Under the pieces are notes generated by a model. The model was given only the letters and a program-made list of their open reading frames with translations, did not search any database and was not told the DNA's origin. DNA of 64,000 bases from Pseudorasbora parva (lineage: Eukaryota; Chordata; Actinopteri; Cypriniformes; Gobionidae): positions 11,017,874 to 11,081,873 of the forward strand of contig NC_090195.1 of assembly GCF_024679245.1 (NCBI RefSeq), given 5' to 3'. The position numbers and the translations under genes are program-made. Positions 14,171-24,115 of this stretch are shown one piece after another (the first letter of the stretch is position 1; every line of letters begins with the position of its first letter).

Positions 14171-14425
14171 GCGGTGTGTTGCGTAACAATCACTCCAGCA
14201 GCCTTGCTCAGCTCCTCAACATTTGTTCCTGCTCTGTTTCATACTACATTAACATTAATCACGTCCATGAACATGATTTCTGCCCGAGTCCTATCCCGAT
14301 TCTTTTCCATCGGCTGTGAGGTGGAGACCACATGTCCCAAGATTCTGCGCTCAAACTTGGCGTCATAAAACTACGCCTTTGTTTTGAATAGGCGCCCTCA
14401 GCAGACGGTAAAAGTTACATAGTGC
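14171..14425. mobile_element. Dispersed ~265-bp repeat, copy 2
   Basis: Same family as 9590-9860, with roughly one mismatch per ten bases by eye. No coding capacity is seen. Confidence 0.6.
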
Positions 14426-14429
14426 AAAG

Positions 14430-15454
14430 ATCATGTTCCATATAATAAATATTTTAAATTTCCTACCGTAAAAAATATATAAAAAGTGATTATGATTAGT
14501 AACATGCTTTGCAAAGAACTTCATTTGGACAACTTTAAAGGCGATTTTCTCAATATTACATTTTCTTACACCCTCAGATTCCAGATTTTTAGTTGCATCT
14601 TGAACAAATGTCCTATTCTAACAAACTATACGTAAAAAAAAGCGTATTTATTCAGATTGTATATGATGTATAAATCATTTTACATGCCACACTCATGGGT
14701 ATCGATCACCAGCTAAGCAATAAATAATCATTACTTTATGATCTATCCATTTTTTAAAAGCCACATCTTTTATAGATCGCAACATATATGTAAGTCCAAA
14801 AAAACTATAGATAGGCATACATACTCATAATAATCTACATAATATTGAAAAAATAATAGTTTGTTGAAGGTGCGTTTATGTCCCAGGGGTTGTTTTTTAT
14901 TCACACTAACAGACATTAAAACTAATTTAAAACACAATAAATAATGTGAGATGTGGTGGAAATAAGCATGTGGTTGAAATGTTTCTGAGAAATACAAATT
15001 CCACAGAATCAAAAGTTGCTTATAGGTGAAGAAACACCCAGATGATGTAAATACAAAAGTACTTCTTGATAAAACATCAATACATATACACAACAAATCC
15101 ATTATGATAAAGCACATCATATTACACACATCAGAAACTCAGCTTCAAGTTGCATTTTTTTCAACTGCAGAAAAATAACTTCTAAATATCAATGGTATCT
15201 TCTAAGGGGGATATCAGTTTCTCATAAATTATACTGACGGGTAAAACTGACTGTATTGTGGGTAAGAGGTGTGAAGTTTGTAAGGGTAAATGATGACTTG
15301 ATGCATCAGTTTCTAAAGGGTGGTGGTAAGTTTGTGACGCATTATTCCGTCTGACTGCTACCGTACGAGTCTTAAAAGACCTCCTCATAATAACTCATCC
15401 AGATAATCAACACCAACTAACTGACCGACACCTTTGATCTGGACATCAAGAGCT
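14430..15454 (+). promoter_or_regulatory. C1 upstream block, conserved with C2
   Basis: The segments near 14440-14600 and 14850-15454 recur before C2 at 47540-48237. The last 270 bases are nearly identical, including 'gacgcattattccgtctgac', a 'cttaaaa' element near 15370 and the leader 'tccagataat'. This is the likely promoter of exon 1a. No strong TATA box is visible; the 'cttaaaa' position is only a candidate. Confidence 0.5.
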
Positions 15455-16893
15455 ATGACCTGGACTTCTAGATTCATCGCTGTCACTGTTCTGATCCTCA
15501 TTGGATGCTTCACTGGTACTCTGGGCAACTGTGAGTAACTAAACATGCAGCACACGGTCAATCATACGGTTTCTTCATTTGAAACCCTAGGAAGAACCCT
15601 AAATTTGCAGGATACAATACTGCTGTGATCATGAATTCTACTTGTTTGTCACATGGGTTCTGCAGGCCACTCTTACTGGTTAGAGATGCAAAGGAAGTCA
15701 ATATCCTGTCTTGAAAAATACTATATAAAAGGACTGGAGTCTAGACAGCACCTTCAAAACAGAATCTAGCCTTCAGAAATCTTTCTCAACGTTTGTGAAT
15801 ATTTTATGCAAACATCATGCACCTCTGCTGGAAATTAGCTCTGATGATGATGGTTCTTGTGTGTGTTACTGGGCAGCAAGTCAACTGTAAGTTTGGGGAT
15901 TTTTTTATTTTTTTTATCATTGGATTTGTATTTTTATAAGAGCCTTTTGTACTGATTATTATGAATCTGCAGATTTTAATGAACTTTTTATTTGGCAATT
16001 GTCATACAGATTTTGCATTTATAGATTTTGCATTTATAATCTGTTTAATTCACACTGACCTGCTTTCATAATCCAAAGGCATAGTCCACCCAAAAAATAA
16101 GATTCTGTCATCATTTACTCATCCTCATGTGGTTGATTTTCTCTCTTCTGTGAAGACAAAAGAAGATATTTTGAAGAAAGTTAGAAGCTCAATAGTTTCT
16201 GTTCCCATTGACTTCCATTGTTTGAAATGAAATTGTTTGATTATTAACATTAAAAAAAAAAAAAAAAAAAAACTTATTAAATGCATACAGGTTTGGAACA
16301 ACATCAGGGTGAGTTTTGGGTGGACTGTCTCTTTAATTCTGGTGAATCCATTACTGTAGATTGTGTTTCGATGTAGCGTGGTTTTGTTTCCTTTGATGGA
16401 GCCCTTATCAAGATCAAGATCTTCTTGTTTTCACACACACACTCTATACAGTATGCATTGTGCAGTTATGTTCGAGATTTCAATCTCTGTCTCTCTTTCA
16501 GATCGTCGGCCCACTAGAGTTGGAGTGACCTGCTGTAAGGAGGTGTCGAAGGGAAGAATCCCTCCTGATGTTAAACTCATTGGATACAGATATCAGAATG
16601 CTCTGAGTCCGTGTGTGGATGCTGTCATGTAAGTTCTCTCCACACAGTGCCGTTTCACAGAGGTTTATATGCCTGATATTGTGTTCATTTCACTGATACT
16701 GTATATCTGTCCTGCAGATTCTACACAGAGAAGGACAAGTACTGCTCGGATCCAACAGCGCGATGGATTAACTTCAGAATGAAAGGTACGACCCTATATT
16801 AATATGACATCTTAATATGATGCTTATGCATTGACAAGGAAAACTCATAACATGATCATCTTTTCTCCAGATCTGAAGGAGATCGAGGACTGA
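15455..16893 (+). CDS. CC chemokine C1 (four-cysteine, 4 exons)
   Basis: Coding exons are 15455-15530, 16502-16628, 16718-16785 and 16871-16893, giving 97 residues. The signal peptide is MTWTSRFIAVTVLILIGCFT... to about residue 24. The domain has C36-C37, C63 and C77 in classical CC spacing ('VTCCKEV', 'SPCVDAVIFYTEKDKYC'), then 'RWINFRMKDLKEIED' as the C-terminal helix. Intron phases (1, 2, 1) are consistent throughout, and all donors and acceptors fit GT-AG. A second candidate first exon, with its own TATA box, lies in intron 1 at 15817-15886 in the same phase. Intron 1 also carries a MITE at about 16075-16336. Predicted mature residues are identical to C2. It is a secreted chemokine; receptor unknown. 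Confidence 0.9.
15722..15729 (+). promoter_or_regulatory. TATA box for alternative exon 1b of C1
   Basis: TATATAAA followed by 'aggactgg' lies 95 bases before the ATG of exon 1b. It is the clearest TATA box near C1. No counterpart was found in the C2 locus. Confidence 0.55.
15817..15886 (+). other. Candidate alternative first coding exon (1b) of C1
   Basis: ATG opens a 23-codon signal-like peptide (MHLCWKLALMMMVLVCVTGQ...) ending in AAC T before GTAAGT. Exon 1a ends in the same AAC T phase, so 1b could join exon 2 at 16502 without a frame change. The mature chemokine would be the same apart from the first residues. It could instead be the relic of a lost neighbouring gene that kept only its first exon. 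Confidence 0.6.
16075..16336. mobile_element. MITE in C1 intron 1
   Basis: The left end 'agtccacccaaaa' is mirrored by the right end 'ttttgggtggactgtctctttaa', giving inverted repeats. The interior 'tcatcatttactcatcctcatgtggttg' is of a type repeated widely in cyprinids. Only the right part survives in C2 (about 50105-50155). Confidence 0.65.
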
Positions 16894-17880
16894 GTACAAC
16901 GGAGGCCTAGAAGATGCCGCAAATCTATCTATCTATCTATCCATATTTCTATAAAAAGAAAATATATATTGTGTACGTTTATTTAAGCAACAAAAGCACC
17001 ATTATATAACCCTTTTGGCTTATATTAATGTTAAACATTATATAACCCTTTTAGCTTATGTTAATGTTAAACCATGTTTCACTTAATTGCTTTGCTTTAT
17101 CTTCTTTGAAATTAAAATAATAGAAACAATAAACAATGGAAACTGTGTTTACTTTCACACAAACATCCAGCCTTTGCTCTGTAACAGTTTGAACAGTAAT
17201 CATATTTAAGATGAATCATTAAAGAAATAGTTCACCCAAATTGTGTCATTATTTTCTCATCCTTGTGTCATTACAAATCAGTATTACTTTCTCTCTTCTG
17301 TTGGATATAATGATACTTTTGCTTCTGAGTACTTTTTAAGGGTTAAAAGATTTAGTCCCCAATGACTTATTGAATGGATAATGGAGATTAGCATAATGAT
17401 ATTTTGACAATTATAAGAGAATATTCATTTTTGGGTGAAATATTGTTACAGTAATAGAATGTGTGCCATCTACTGGAGAACATCAACTAATGCACAGAGC
17501 AGCTGTCAGAGAACTGGTTATGGTCTAGGGAGGTTGAACTCTCACCCCTCACTGTGAAGTTAAATAGGTTTTGGTATCTGTCTGGAAAACAAAGTTTGAC
17601 TTTGTTATTCATTCCTTAATATGTCTTGGAAAGTTTAAATCTAAACTCAGCTTTAACCGGTGGAATAAGGTCAAATCTCTTGTATAAATCTTAAATAATT
17701 GTTAAAAACCAGAAAGCCCTCAAACTGATTCCTATTTTTGATGCATATACATCATTTCACGAGTTCACACTTACATCAATTAAATAGAGTAAAGATTATG
17801 CGTATTTGGTGTGCTGTCCAGGGAGGGCTTCAGCAGAGTATTTTCCTTTTTATTACTGCTTACCGAAGGTTGAATAAATA
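16894..17880. other. C1 3' UTR and flank with second MITE
   Basis: AATAAA at about 17128 is the likely poly(A) signal. A MITE lies at about 17219-17450, with ends 'aaatagttcacccaaat' and 'atttttgggtgaaata'. The C2 3' flank has the same MITE at 50891-51115, so that insertion predates the module duplication. Homology to the C2 flank fades near 17880. Confidence 0.6.
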
Positions 17881-18010
17881 TAGATATATTTAGAGATCTG
17901 ATTACCTTGTTTGGAAGCTAGATAAATTAATAAAAATTAAATTGCAAAACCGTGATTGTCAAGTGGCTTGTCAGTGTGCAGAATTCTCCCACTTGAACAA
18001 GACAGCCCAC

Positions 18011-18329
18011 TGTTAAAATATGTTCATTATGTCCTCAGTTGTATATAATGTTATACTGTTCATTGTTATGCATATGTGTATGCCACAAGGGGGCACTGAA
18101 AGTGTATACTAAAAGAAAAGAGAAAAGACGCGTGTGCGTATTGAGGATGTTTGTCCCAGTTGATTTGTGGTAGTCTCTGACTAAAAAGCTGTCTGACCGT
18201 GAGACTGATGTGTCGTCAGCTAAAATAATAAATATGCCGTGAACGGCTAAAGATGATCCCATCTCTCGTCTATTTTTTTCCTCGGAACCCAACGCTGACC
18301 CGCAACGGTAATACTACGTAACCTTAACA
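18011..18329 (+). repeat. 5' LTR of the copia element
   Basis: 319 bases, TG...CA ended. Near its 3' end AATAAATAT (about 18227) could act as a poly(A) signal. The TATATAA near 18042 is a possible TATA box; both are inferences. Confidence 0.93.
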
Positions 18330-18343
18330 GGTTATGGGCCCAG
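18330..18343 (+). promoter_or_regulatory. Primer binding site, half-tRNA-iMet type
   Basis: GGTTATGGGCCCAG starts directly after the LTR. It is the complement of CTGGGCCCATAACC, the anticodon stem-loop region of eukaryotic initiator tRNA-Met. Drosophila copia primes from an internal fragment of that tRNA rather than from its 3' end. The match of all 14 bases comes from memory of the tRNA and should be verified. Confidence 0.75.
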
Positions 18344-18410
18344 AAGTTGTTCGGGAGAAAAGTTTGTTGTTTTCCACCGTTTAGAAAGTCGCGACGGACC
18401 GCGTGCTAAC

Positions 18411-21400
18411 ATGGCGGAACAACGGAGGACGTACAGTTTACCTCGACTGGCATTCGACGGAGATGAGACTAAGTATGAACTTTGGGAGACCAAAATGTTG
18501 GGACATTTTCATTTATCAGGGCTAAAGGACACAGTGCTAAAAGTACCGCAGTCAGAAGCCGAGATAGCAGCGGATGCAAAGAAAAATGCGGACGCATATG
18601 CCGAGTTGATTTTACTGTTAGATGATAAAAGCCTCTCGCTAGTTATGAGGGATGCGCCCAACGACGGAAGAAAAGCCCTGGAAATATTGAGAGGGTATTA
18701 TGCAGGGAGGGGAAAGCCCCGCATAATCAGCTTGTACACCATGTTGACATCGCTTCAAAAGGCAAATGATGAAAGTGTAATGGACTATATCATCAGAGCA
18801 GAGACAGCCATCACGGCACTGCGAAACGCAGGTGAAACGTTAGGAGATGGACTGCTAGTGGCTATGGTCCTGAAGGGATTGCCTGAGAGTTTTAAGCCGT
18901 TCGCAATACATGTGGCGCATACAGATGACACAATCACGTTCGCGGAGTTCAAGACTAAACTGCGTAGTTTTGAAGAAACAGAAAAGATAAAAGCAGCTGA
19001 GTCGAGCGACAGCGTGATGAAAACACATGGGAAAACCAGACGGCAGCCCGCAAAGACGAGTGCACGTGGCTGGGTCAGGGACGACACAGAGATAGTATGC
19101 TTCAAGTGTGGTACAAAAGGCCATCGAGCGAAAGCATGTCGACAGAAAGCGTGGTGTAGTATCTGCAGAAGCGACACACACAAAGACGCAACATGTAGGC
19201 GTAAGGACAAGGACGTTAAAGACAAAAAGGATGGTGTGAGTAAAGCCTCAGAAGACGTTGAGGACTACGTGTTCAAGATGAGAGATGAAGTGACCGGTGT
19301 CCAGTGGCGGCCTACATGCAACATTCAGGAGAAGGGTCTGATGGTGGACACGGGGGCTACCTCTCATATCATCACAGACATTACCATGTTCAAGAGTTTT
19401 GACAGCACTTTCAGGCCAGAAACGCACAGTGTCGAGCTGGCAGACGGCACTCGGTGCAACGGGGTCGCTCAGCGGAAGGGAAATGCAGAGGTTTCCCTCA
19501 TCGACAGTGGAGGACAGCAACGCAAGGCGGTACTGAAAGACGCTTTGTTTGTACCGTCATACCCCCAAAGCATCTTTTCAGTGAAGGCAGCCACCACAAG
19601 TGGGGCTACGGTTGTTTTCAAAGAAGATAAAGACGCCCTGATAACCAGAGACGGTGCCAGATTCAACATTCATGTATATGGCAAGTTGTATTATTTGCAC
19701 ACCGGGGCTGAATCTAATGATAAGTGTAATGCATGTCACGACATACAAACATGGCACGAGATTTTAGGCCACTGTAACTATGACGATGTTCTTAAGTTGC
19801 AGGATGTAGTTGAAGGTATGCAGATCAAGGGTAAGGCATGCAAACCCGAACAAGAGTGTGAGGTGTGTATTCAGGGAAAATTTGCCCAAACCAGAAATAG
19901 GAACCCCGATACCAGAGCAAAGGCTCCCTTACAGATGGTACACACAGATCTTGCAGGTCCGGTAGCCACAGAGTCGATAGATGGTTACAAATATGTGCAA
20001 TCATTCACTGACGATTACTCAAGCGCAGTATTTGTATATTTCCTAAAGAGGAAAAGTGACACCGTACAGGCTACTGAAAAGTTCCTAGCAGATGTATCCC
20101 CTTATGGGAAAGTGACGTGCATGAGATCCGACAACGGAACAGAGTTTACTTGCAATGATTTTCAAGCATTGTTGAGGAAAAACAAAATTAGACATGAAAC
20201 GTCGGCTCCATATTCCCCACACCAGAACGGAACGGCAGAGAGAGGTTGGCGTACTCTTTTTGAGATGGGTAGGTGCATGATAGCCGAAAGTGCACTACCA
20301 AAACAGCTATGGCACTATGCGGTGCAGACAGCAGCAGTGGTACGCAACAGGTGTTTTAACAGGCGTACAGGGCAGACCCCTTATGAGCTGTTGACAGAAA
20401 AGAAGCCTAATGTGTCTAAAATGCAAAAGTTTGGATCTGTATGCTACACGTACAAACAGGACAGGGGAAAATTTGACTCCAGATGTGACCAGGGTCGTTT
20501 TGTAGGTTACGACAAAAACAGCCCGGCGTATTTGGTGTATCATCCAGATACAAACAAAGTACAAAAACACAGGCTAGTGAAGTTTGTGAGAAAGATAGCT
20601 GTGGAGAAACAGACACAAACATGCGAGCCATATCTAAGTGATGGCTACAGCAGTGTGAATCCTAGGACTAGTGAGGCTACACAGAGTAGGGGTACCGAAA
20701 ATGCTCCAGAGCCAAGTGTACAGAGTAGGAGTACACATTGCGATAGTCCAGGCGAAGTAATGAGGTCTAGTGACCACAATCAAACACAACAGAGTGGGAC
20801 AAATGGTGAACCCCAGAGTAGGAGATTTCCGACTAGAGAAAGAAAAACACCGAGTTACTTAGATGACTTCGTAACCGAAGACAGTGATAGTGACGGGGTT
20901 AATATCACGGTAGACTATTGCTGCAGAGCGGTGTGTGGTATTCCACAGACTTTTGAGGGAGCAATGAGGTCAACAAACTCAAAAGAATGGGTAAAAGCCA
21001 TGGATGAGGAAATCCAGTCTCTAAACGAGAACAAAACGTTTACTCCGACGACGCTGCCAATAGGCAAGAAAACAGTGGGGGGTAGATGGGTCTACTCTAT
21101 CAAGGTTGATGTAGATGGAAAAGAAAAATACAAAGCACGGTTTGTGGCCAAGGGTTACAACCAGAGAATGGGAATAGACTATGAGGAGACATTTTCACCC
21201 ACGGCAGACTTGACGAGTGTAAGAGTAGTGCTACAGAAAGCAGCACAGGAAAATTTACTCCTGCACCAAATGGACGTGAAAACAGCGTACTTACACGCTC
21301 CCATAGACTATGAGATCTACATCAATCCACCAGAGGGTTACCAAGAGAAGGACGGTATTGTTTACAAGCTAGAGAAATCCCTTTATGGCTTAAAACAATC

Positions 21401-22472
21401 GGGGCGAAATTGGAATAAGGTTTTACACGATTGTCTTACTGAGAATGGGTTCACACAAAACCCAGCCGACCACTGTGTTTACGCCAAAGAGTCTAAAGAA
21501 GGAAAAGTAATCATAATTACATGGGTCGATGACTTAATCATTGCTGCAAGCAATCACGAGAAACTGAAAGAAGTGAAAGAGATGCTTGCAGAAAAGTTTA
21601 AAATGAAAGATCTGGGTGAACTCAAACATTTTCTGGGTATCGATTTCAGTCAATCAGATGGGTGTGTAAAAATGACACAGGAAAAGTACACTAACAAGAT
21701 ATTACTACGTTTTAATATGCAAGACTGTAGGACCAGAGAAACGCCCTGCGAGCAAAAGTTAGAGTACACTGAGAATGCAGTAAAGATGGAAGATGTAAGA
21801 ATGTACAGAGAAGCTGTAGGAAGTCTTATATATCTGACTACTTGCACCAGACCAGATTTGAGTTTCGTAGTGAGCAGGTTATCACAGTATTTTGCTGAAC
21901 CTACAGAGGAACAATGGGTCACTGTGAAGCATGTACTTAGGTATCTCAAAGGTACAGTAGAGAAGGGGTTAAGTTTTAGGAGAAATGACTGTGAGAAACT
22001 AGGTATACAAGCCTACAGTGATGCTGACTGGGCAGCTGATACCAGTGATAGGCGCAGTACTACGGGATACTGTGTGAAACTTAGTCAGAACAGCTCTCTA
22101 GTCTCATGGAAGACTAGAAAGCAGCCAACTGTTGCGCTGTCAACATGTGAAGCGGAATACATGGCGCTGGCTTCAACCATACAAGAGTGTTTATACCTAG
22201 AGCAGTTACTGGGAGGTATAGACAACTACAAGTACACACAAACTGTAGTACATGAGGACAATCAGGGAACAATCGCTCTTGCCAAAAACCCCGTAAACAG
22301 ACGAAGATGTAAGCACATAGACATAAAGTATCACTTTATCAGGTCTACTGTGAATGAGGGAAGAGTAACCTTGAGGTATTGTTCTACTGATAACATGATT
22401 GCTGATGTAATGACCAAACCTGTAAATAAATTGAAACTGATTAGGTTTGCAGGTGCTCTTTTTGGAGATTGA
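18411..22472 (+). CDS. Copia gag-pol polyprotein, 1353 aa
   Basis: A single frame encodes all retrotransposition functions in copia order. The N-terminal gag region (about 1-200) is followed by two C-x2-C-x4-H-x4-C zinc knuckles, the first starting at C230 ('CFKCGTKGHRAKAC') and the second in 'CSICRSDTHKDATC'. The aspartic protease has D313-T-G-A. The integrase zinc domain ('WHEILGH...CEVC') precedes a catalytic triad D513, D574, E610 (D-x60-D-x35-E). Reverse transcriptase follows, with 'MDVKTAYLHA' and the catalytic box W1038-V-D-D, where copia elements usually have YVDD. RNase H has D1204, C-E-A-E-Y at 1246-1250, D1283 and D1332. Integrase before RT is diagnostic of Ty1/copia (Pseudoviridae). 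No envelope frame is present. It carries no stop or frameshift. Confidence 0.96.
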   Translation: MAEQRRTYSLPRLAFDGDETKYELWETKMLGHFHLSGLKDTVLKVPQSEAEIAADAKKNADAYAELILLLDDKSLSLVMRDAPNDGRKALEILRGYYAGRGKPRIISLYTMLTSLQKANDESVMDYIIRAETAITALRNAGETLGDGLLVAMVLKGLPESFKPFAIHVAHTDDTITFAEFKTKLRSFEETEKIKAAESSDSVMKTHGKTRRQPAKTSARGWVRDDTEIVCFKCGTKGHRAKACRQKAWCSICRSDTHKDATCRRKDKDVKDKKDGVSKASEDVEDYVFKMRDEVTGVQWRPTCNIQEKGLMVDTGATSHIITDITMFKSFDSTFRPETHSVELADGTRCNGVAQRKGNAEVSLIDSGGQQRKAVLKDALFVPSYPQSIFSVKAATTSGATVVFKEDKDALITRDGARFNIHVYGKLYYLHTGAESNDKCNACHDIQTWHEILGHCNYDDVLKLQDVVEGMQIKGKACKPEQECEVCIQGKFAQTRNRNPDTRAKAPLQMVHTDLAGPVATESIDGYKYVQSFTDDYSSAVFVYFLKRKSDTVQATEKFLADVSPYGKVTCMRSDNGTEFTCNDFQALLRKNKIRHETSAPYSPHQNGTAERGWRTLFEMGRCMIAESALPKQLWHYAVQTAAVVRNRCFNRRTGQTPYELLTEKKPNVSKMQKFGSVCYTYKQDRGKFDSRCDQGRFVGYDKNSPAYLVYHPDTNKVQKHRLVKFVRKIAVEKQTQTCEPYLSDGYSSVNPRTSEATQSRGTENAPEPSVQSRSTHCDSPGEVMRSSDHNQTQQSGTNGEPQSRRFPTRERKTPSYLDDFVTEDSDSDGVNITVDYCCRAVCGIPQTFEGAMRSTNSKEWVKAMDEEIQSLNENKTFTPTTLPIGKKTVGGRWVYSIKVDVDGKEKYKARFVAKGYNQRMGIDYEETFSPTADLTSVRVVLQKAAQENLLLHQMDVKTAYLHAPIDYEIYINPPEGYQEKDGIVYKLEKSLYGLKQSGRNWNKVLHDCLTENGFTQNPADHCVYAKESKEGKVIIITWVDDLIIAASNHEKLKEVKEMLAEKFKMKDLGELKHFLGIDFSQSDGCVKMTQEKYTNKILLRFNMQDCRTRETPCEQKLEYTENAVKMEDVRMYREAVGSLIYLTTCTRPDLSFVVSRLSQYFAEPTEEQWVTVKHVLRYLKGTVEKGLSFRRNDCEKLGIQAYSDADWAADTSDRRSTTGYCVKLSQNSSLVSWKTRKQPTVALSTCEAEYMALASTIQECLYLEQLLGGIDNYKYTQTVVHEDNQGTIALAKNPVNRRRCKHIDIKYHFIRSTVNEGRVTLRYCSTDNMIADVMTKPVNKLKLIRFAGALFGD

Positions 22473-22547
22473 TATGTGTATAACAAAGGTCCACATTCAT
22501 TCTACTTTTTGTTTTTGTCTGTATAGCAACCTGAGTACAAGTGGGGG

Positions 22548-22866
22548 TGTTAAAATATGTTCATTATGTCCTCAGTTGTATATAATGTTATACTGTTCAT
22601 TGTTATGCATATGTGTATGCCACAAGGGGGCACTGAAAGTGTATACTAAAAGAAAAGAGAAAAGACGCGTGTGCGTATTGAGGATGTTTGTCCCAGTTGA
22701 TTTGTGGTAGTCTCTGACTAAAAAGCTGTCTGACCGTGAGACTGATGTGTCGTCAGCTAAAATAATAAATATGCCGTGAACGGCTAAAGATGATCCCATC
22801 TCTCGTCTATTTTTTTCCTCGGAACCCAACGCTGACCCGCAACGGTAATACTACGTAACCTTAACA
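22548..22866 (+). repeat. 3' LTR of the copia element
   Basis: 319 bases, with no difference from the 5' LTR seen on direct reading. Confidence 0.93.
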
Positions 22867-23037
22867 CCCACTACAAGAAGATTTCAACTGGACTTTTGAA
22901 CACTTTTGCACTTTCCTTTGTTTTTATTTTGAAAGTTCGATGCAGCGTTCATTCAGTGAATCAGTCACAAATATAAACACTATTTTAAGAGCAAAAACAG
23001 GACTTGCCACACAAATAAATTCAGTACCGGCAACTTC

Positions 23038-24115
23038 TCTTTCACACCTACCTTGTTTGGTCCGGATTTTCGGACTTTTCAGTTTGGTACGAACCAAAAT
23101 TACAGGTGTGAAACCTCCCTCGGACCATGGTCCGGACCAAACAGACGAAATTTGGTCCGACGAAAATAGGTAGTCTCGGTCCGGACCAAACTGAACAAAG
23201 GTCCGGTTCGTTTCTTGTGTGAAAGCATTTTCTGTATAGTTCGGACTTTCAGACCATTTACAGGAAGTTCTGGTGTAGGATTAGTGAAAAAAACACAGAT
23301 TAAACTCACAGCACATGCAGTGATGGAGCGCGCAGCATTTTAAACAGAACCGCTTGTGTAGTCATGTCAGCTCGCGTGAACGGCGTGCTCTGCTTGAGCG
23401 CTCCAGTTTTGTGCAACTCAAATGATCACTCCGTCACGGGATGTCTGCTATATTATTTATTTAAGCTTATTTATTAAATTCAGGCAAATGATGAAACATT
23501 TATTAAAATTAAGATAAAAAATACAAAGCTTTCTACAAAACAAAACTTAATGAAGTGGTCAAAATTATTTCTGTCTCGATGTCTTTGATATATTGCACAT
23601 CTGTGCACGTTTCATAACCAATATAGCCTAGATGAAATTTAAAAATAACATTATAATAGTAACATAAAAATAACTATAAAATAAAATACATTGTTTGGCT
23701 AAAAAGCCGATATATTCTAGGAGCTAGTCCTTTCCTGTCGGCGCCGATAAAATGTTTGCACTACGAGGACGTTCATTTGGTGATTTTGCCTCGAGTATAG
23801 TATACTATTTGCAGGGTGGTGCTGCAAATAGTAATGCCATAATATTAACAGTATTGGCAACGATGGGTCTGTTTATTCATTCTTGTCAAAGTTAGCCGCT
23901 GAATTGACAACACACTGACATCAGACGCACGTCCGCTAACAAACCAATCAATGTTAAGATGCAGCCCACAGAGATGATGACGACAGGACGCCAGTGCGTC
24001 ATGTAAAGTTCTTTGGTGCGTTAACATAATTGCAATGTGAAAGCAAACCAAAAAGAACCAAATGTCCAAACACAAACTTTGGTTCGGACCTTGGTGCGGA
24101 CTTTCAGGTGTGAAC
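23038..24115. mobile_element. Putative ~1.1-kb inverted-repeat element
   Basis: The left end has 'tttcacacctacc' followed by 'ggtccggat'. The right end, reverse complemented, has 'gttcacacctgaaagtccg' followed by 'aaggtccgaacc'. The 'ggtccgga' theme is repeated inside both ends. No transposase frame is visible. Exact borders and target duplication are uncertain. Confidence 0.45.

Larger units (their letters stand above)
18006..22871 (+). mobile_element. Complete Ty1/copia LTR retrotransposon
   Basis: Two LTRs of equal length (18011-18329 and 22548-22866) appear identical. Both begin TGTTAA and end TTAACA. The element is flanked by the 5-bp duplication CCCAC at 18006-18010 and 22867-22871. 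Next to the left LTR is a primer site (18330-18343). A purine-rich tract (GTGGGGG, 22541-22547) precedes the right LTR. One uninterrupted gag-pol frame fills the interior. Identical LTRs, a clean target duplication and an intact frame indicate a recent insertion that may be autonomous. It lies about 1.1 kb downstream of chemokine C1. Copia elements are known but scarce in teleosts. Confidence 0.95.

Noticed and set aside
18035..22829. Identical 85-codon minus-strand frames at 18035-18292 and 22572-22829
   Set aside because: They lie inside the two LTRs and are identical because the LTRs are. No domain or other evidence of coding.
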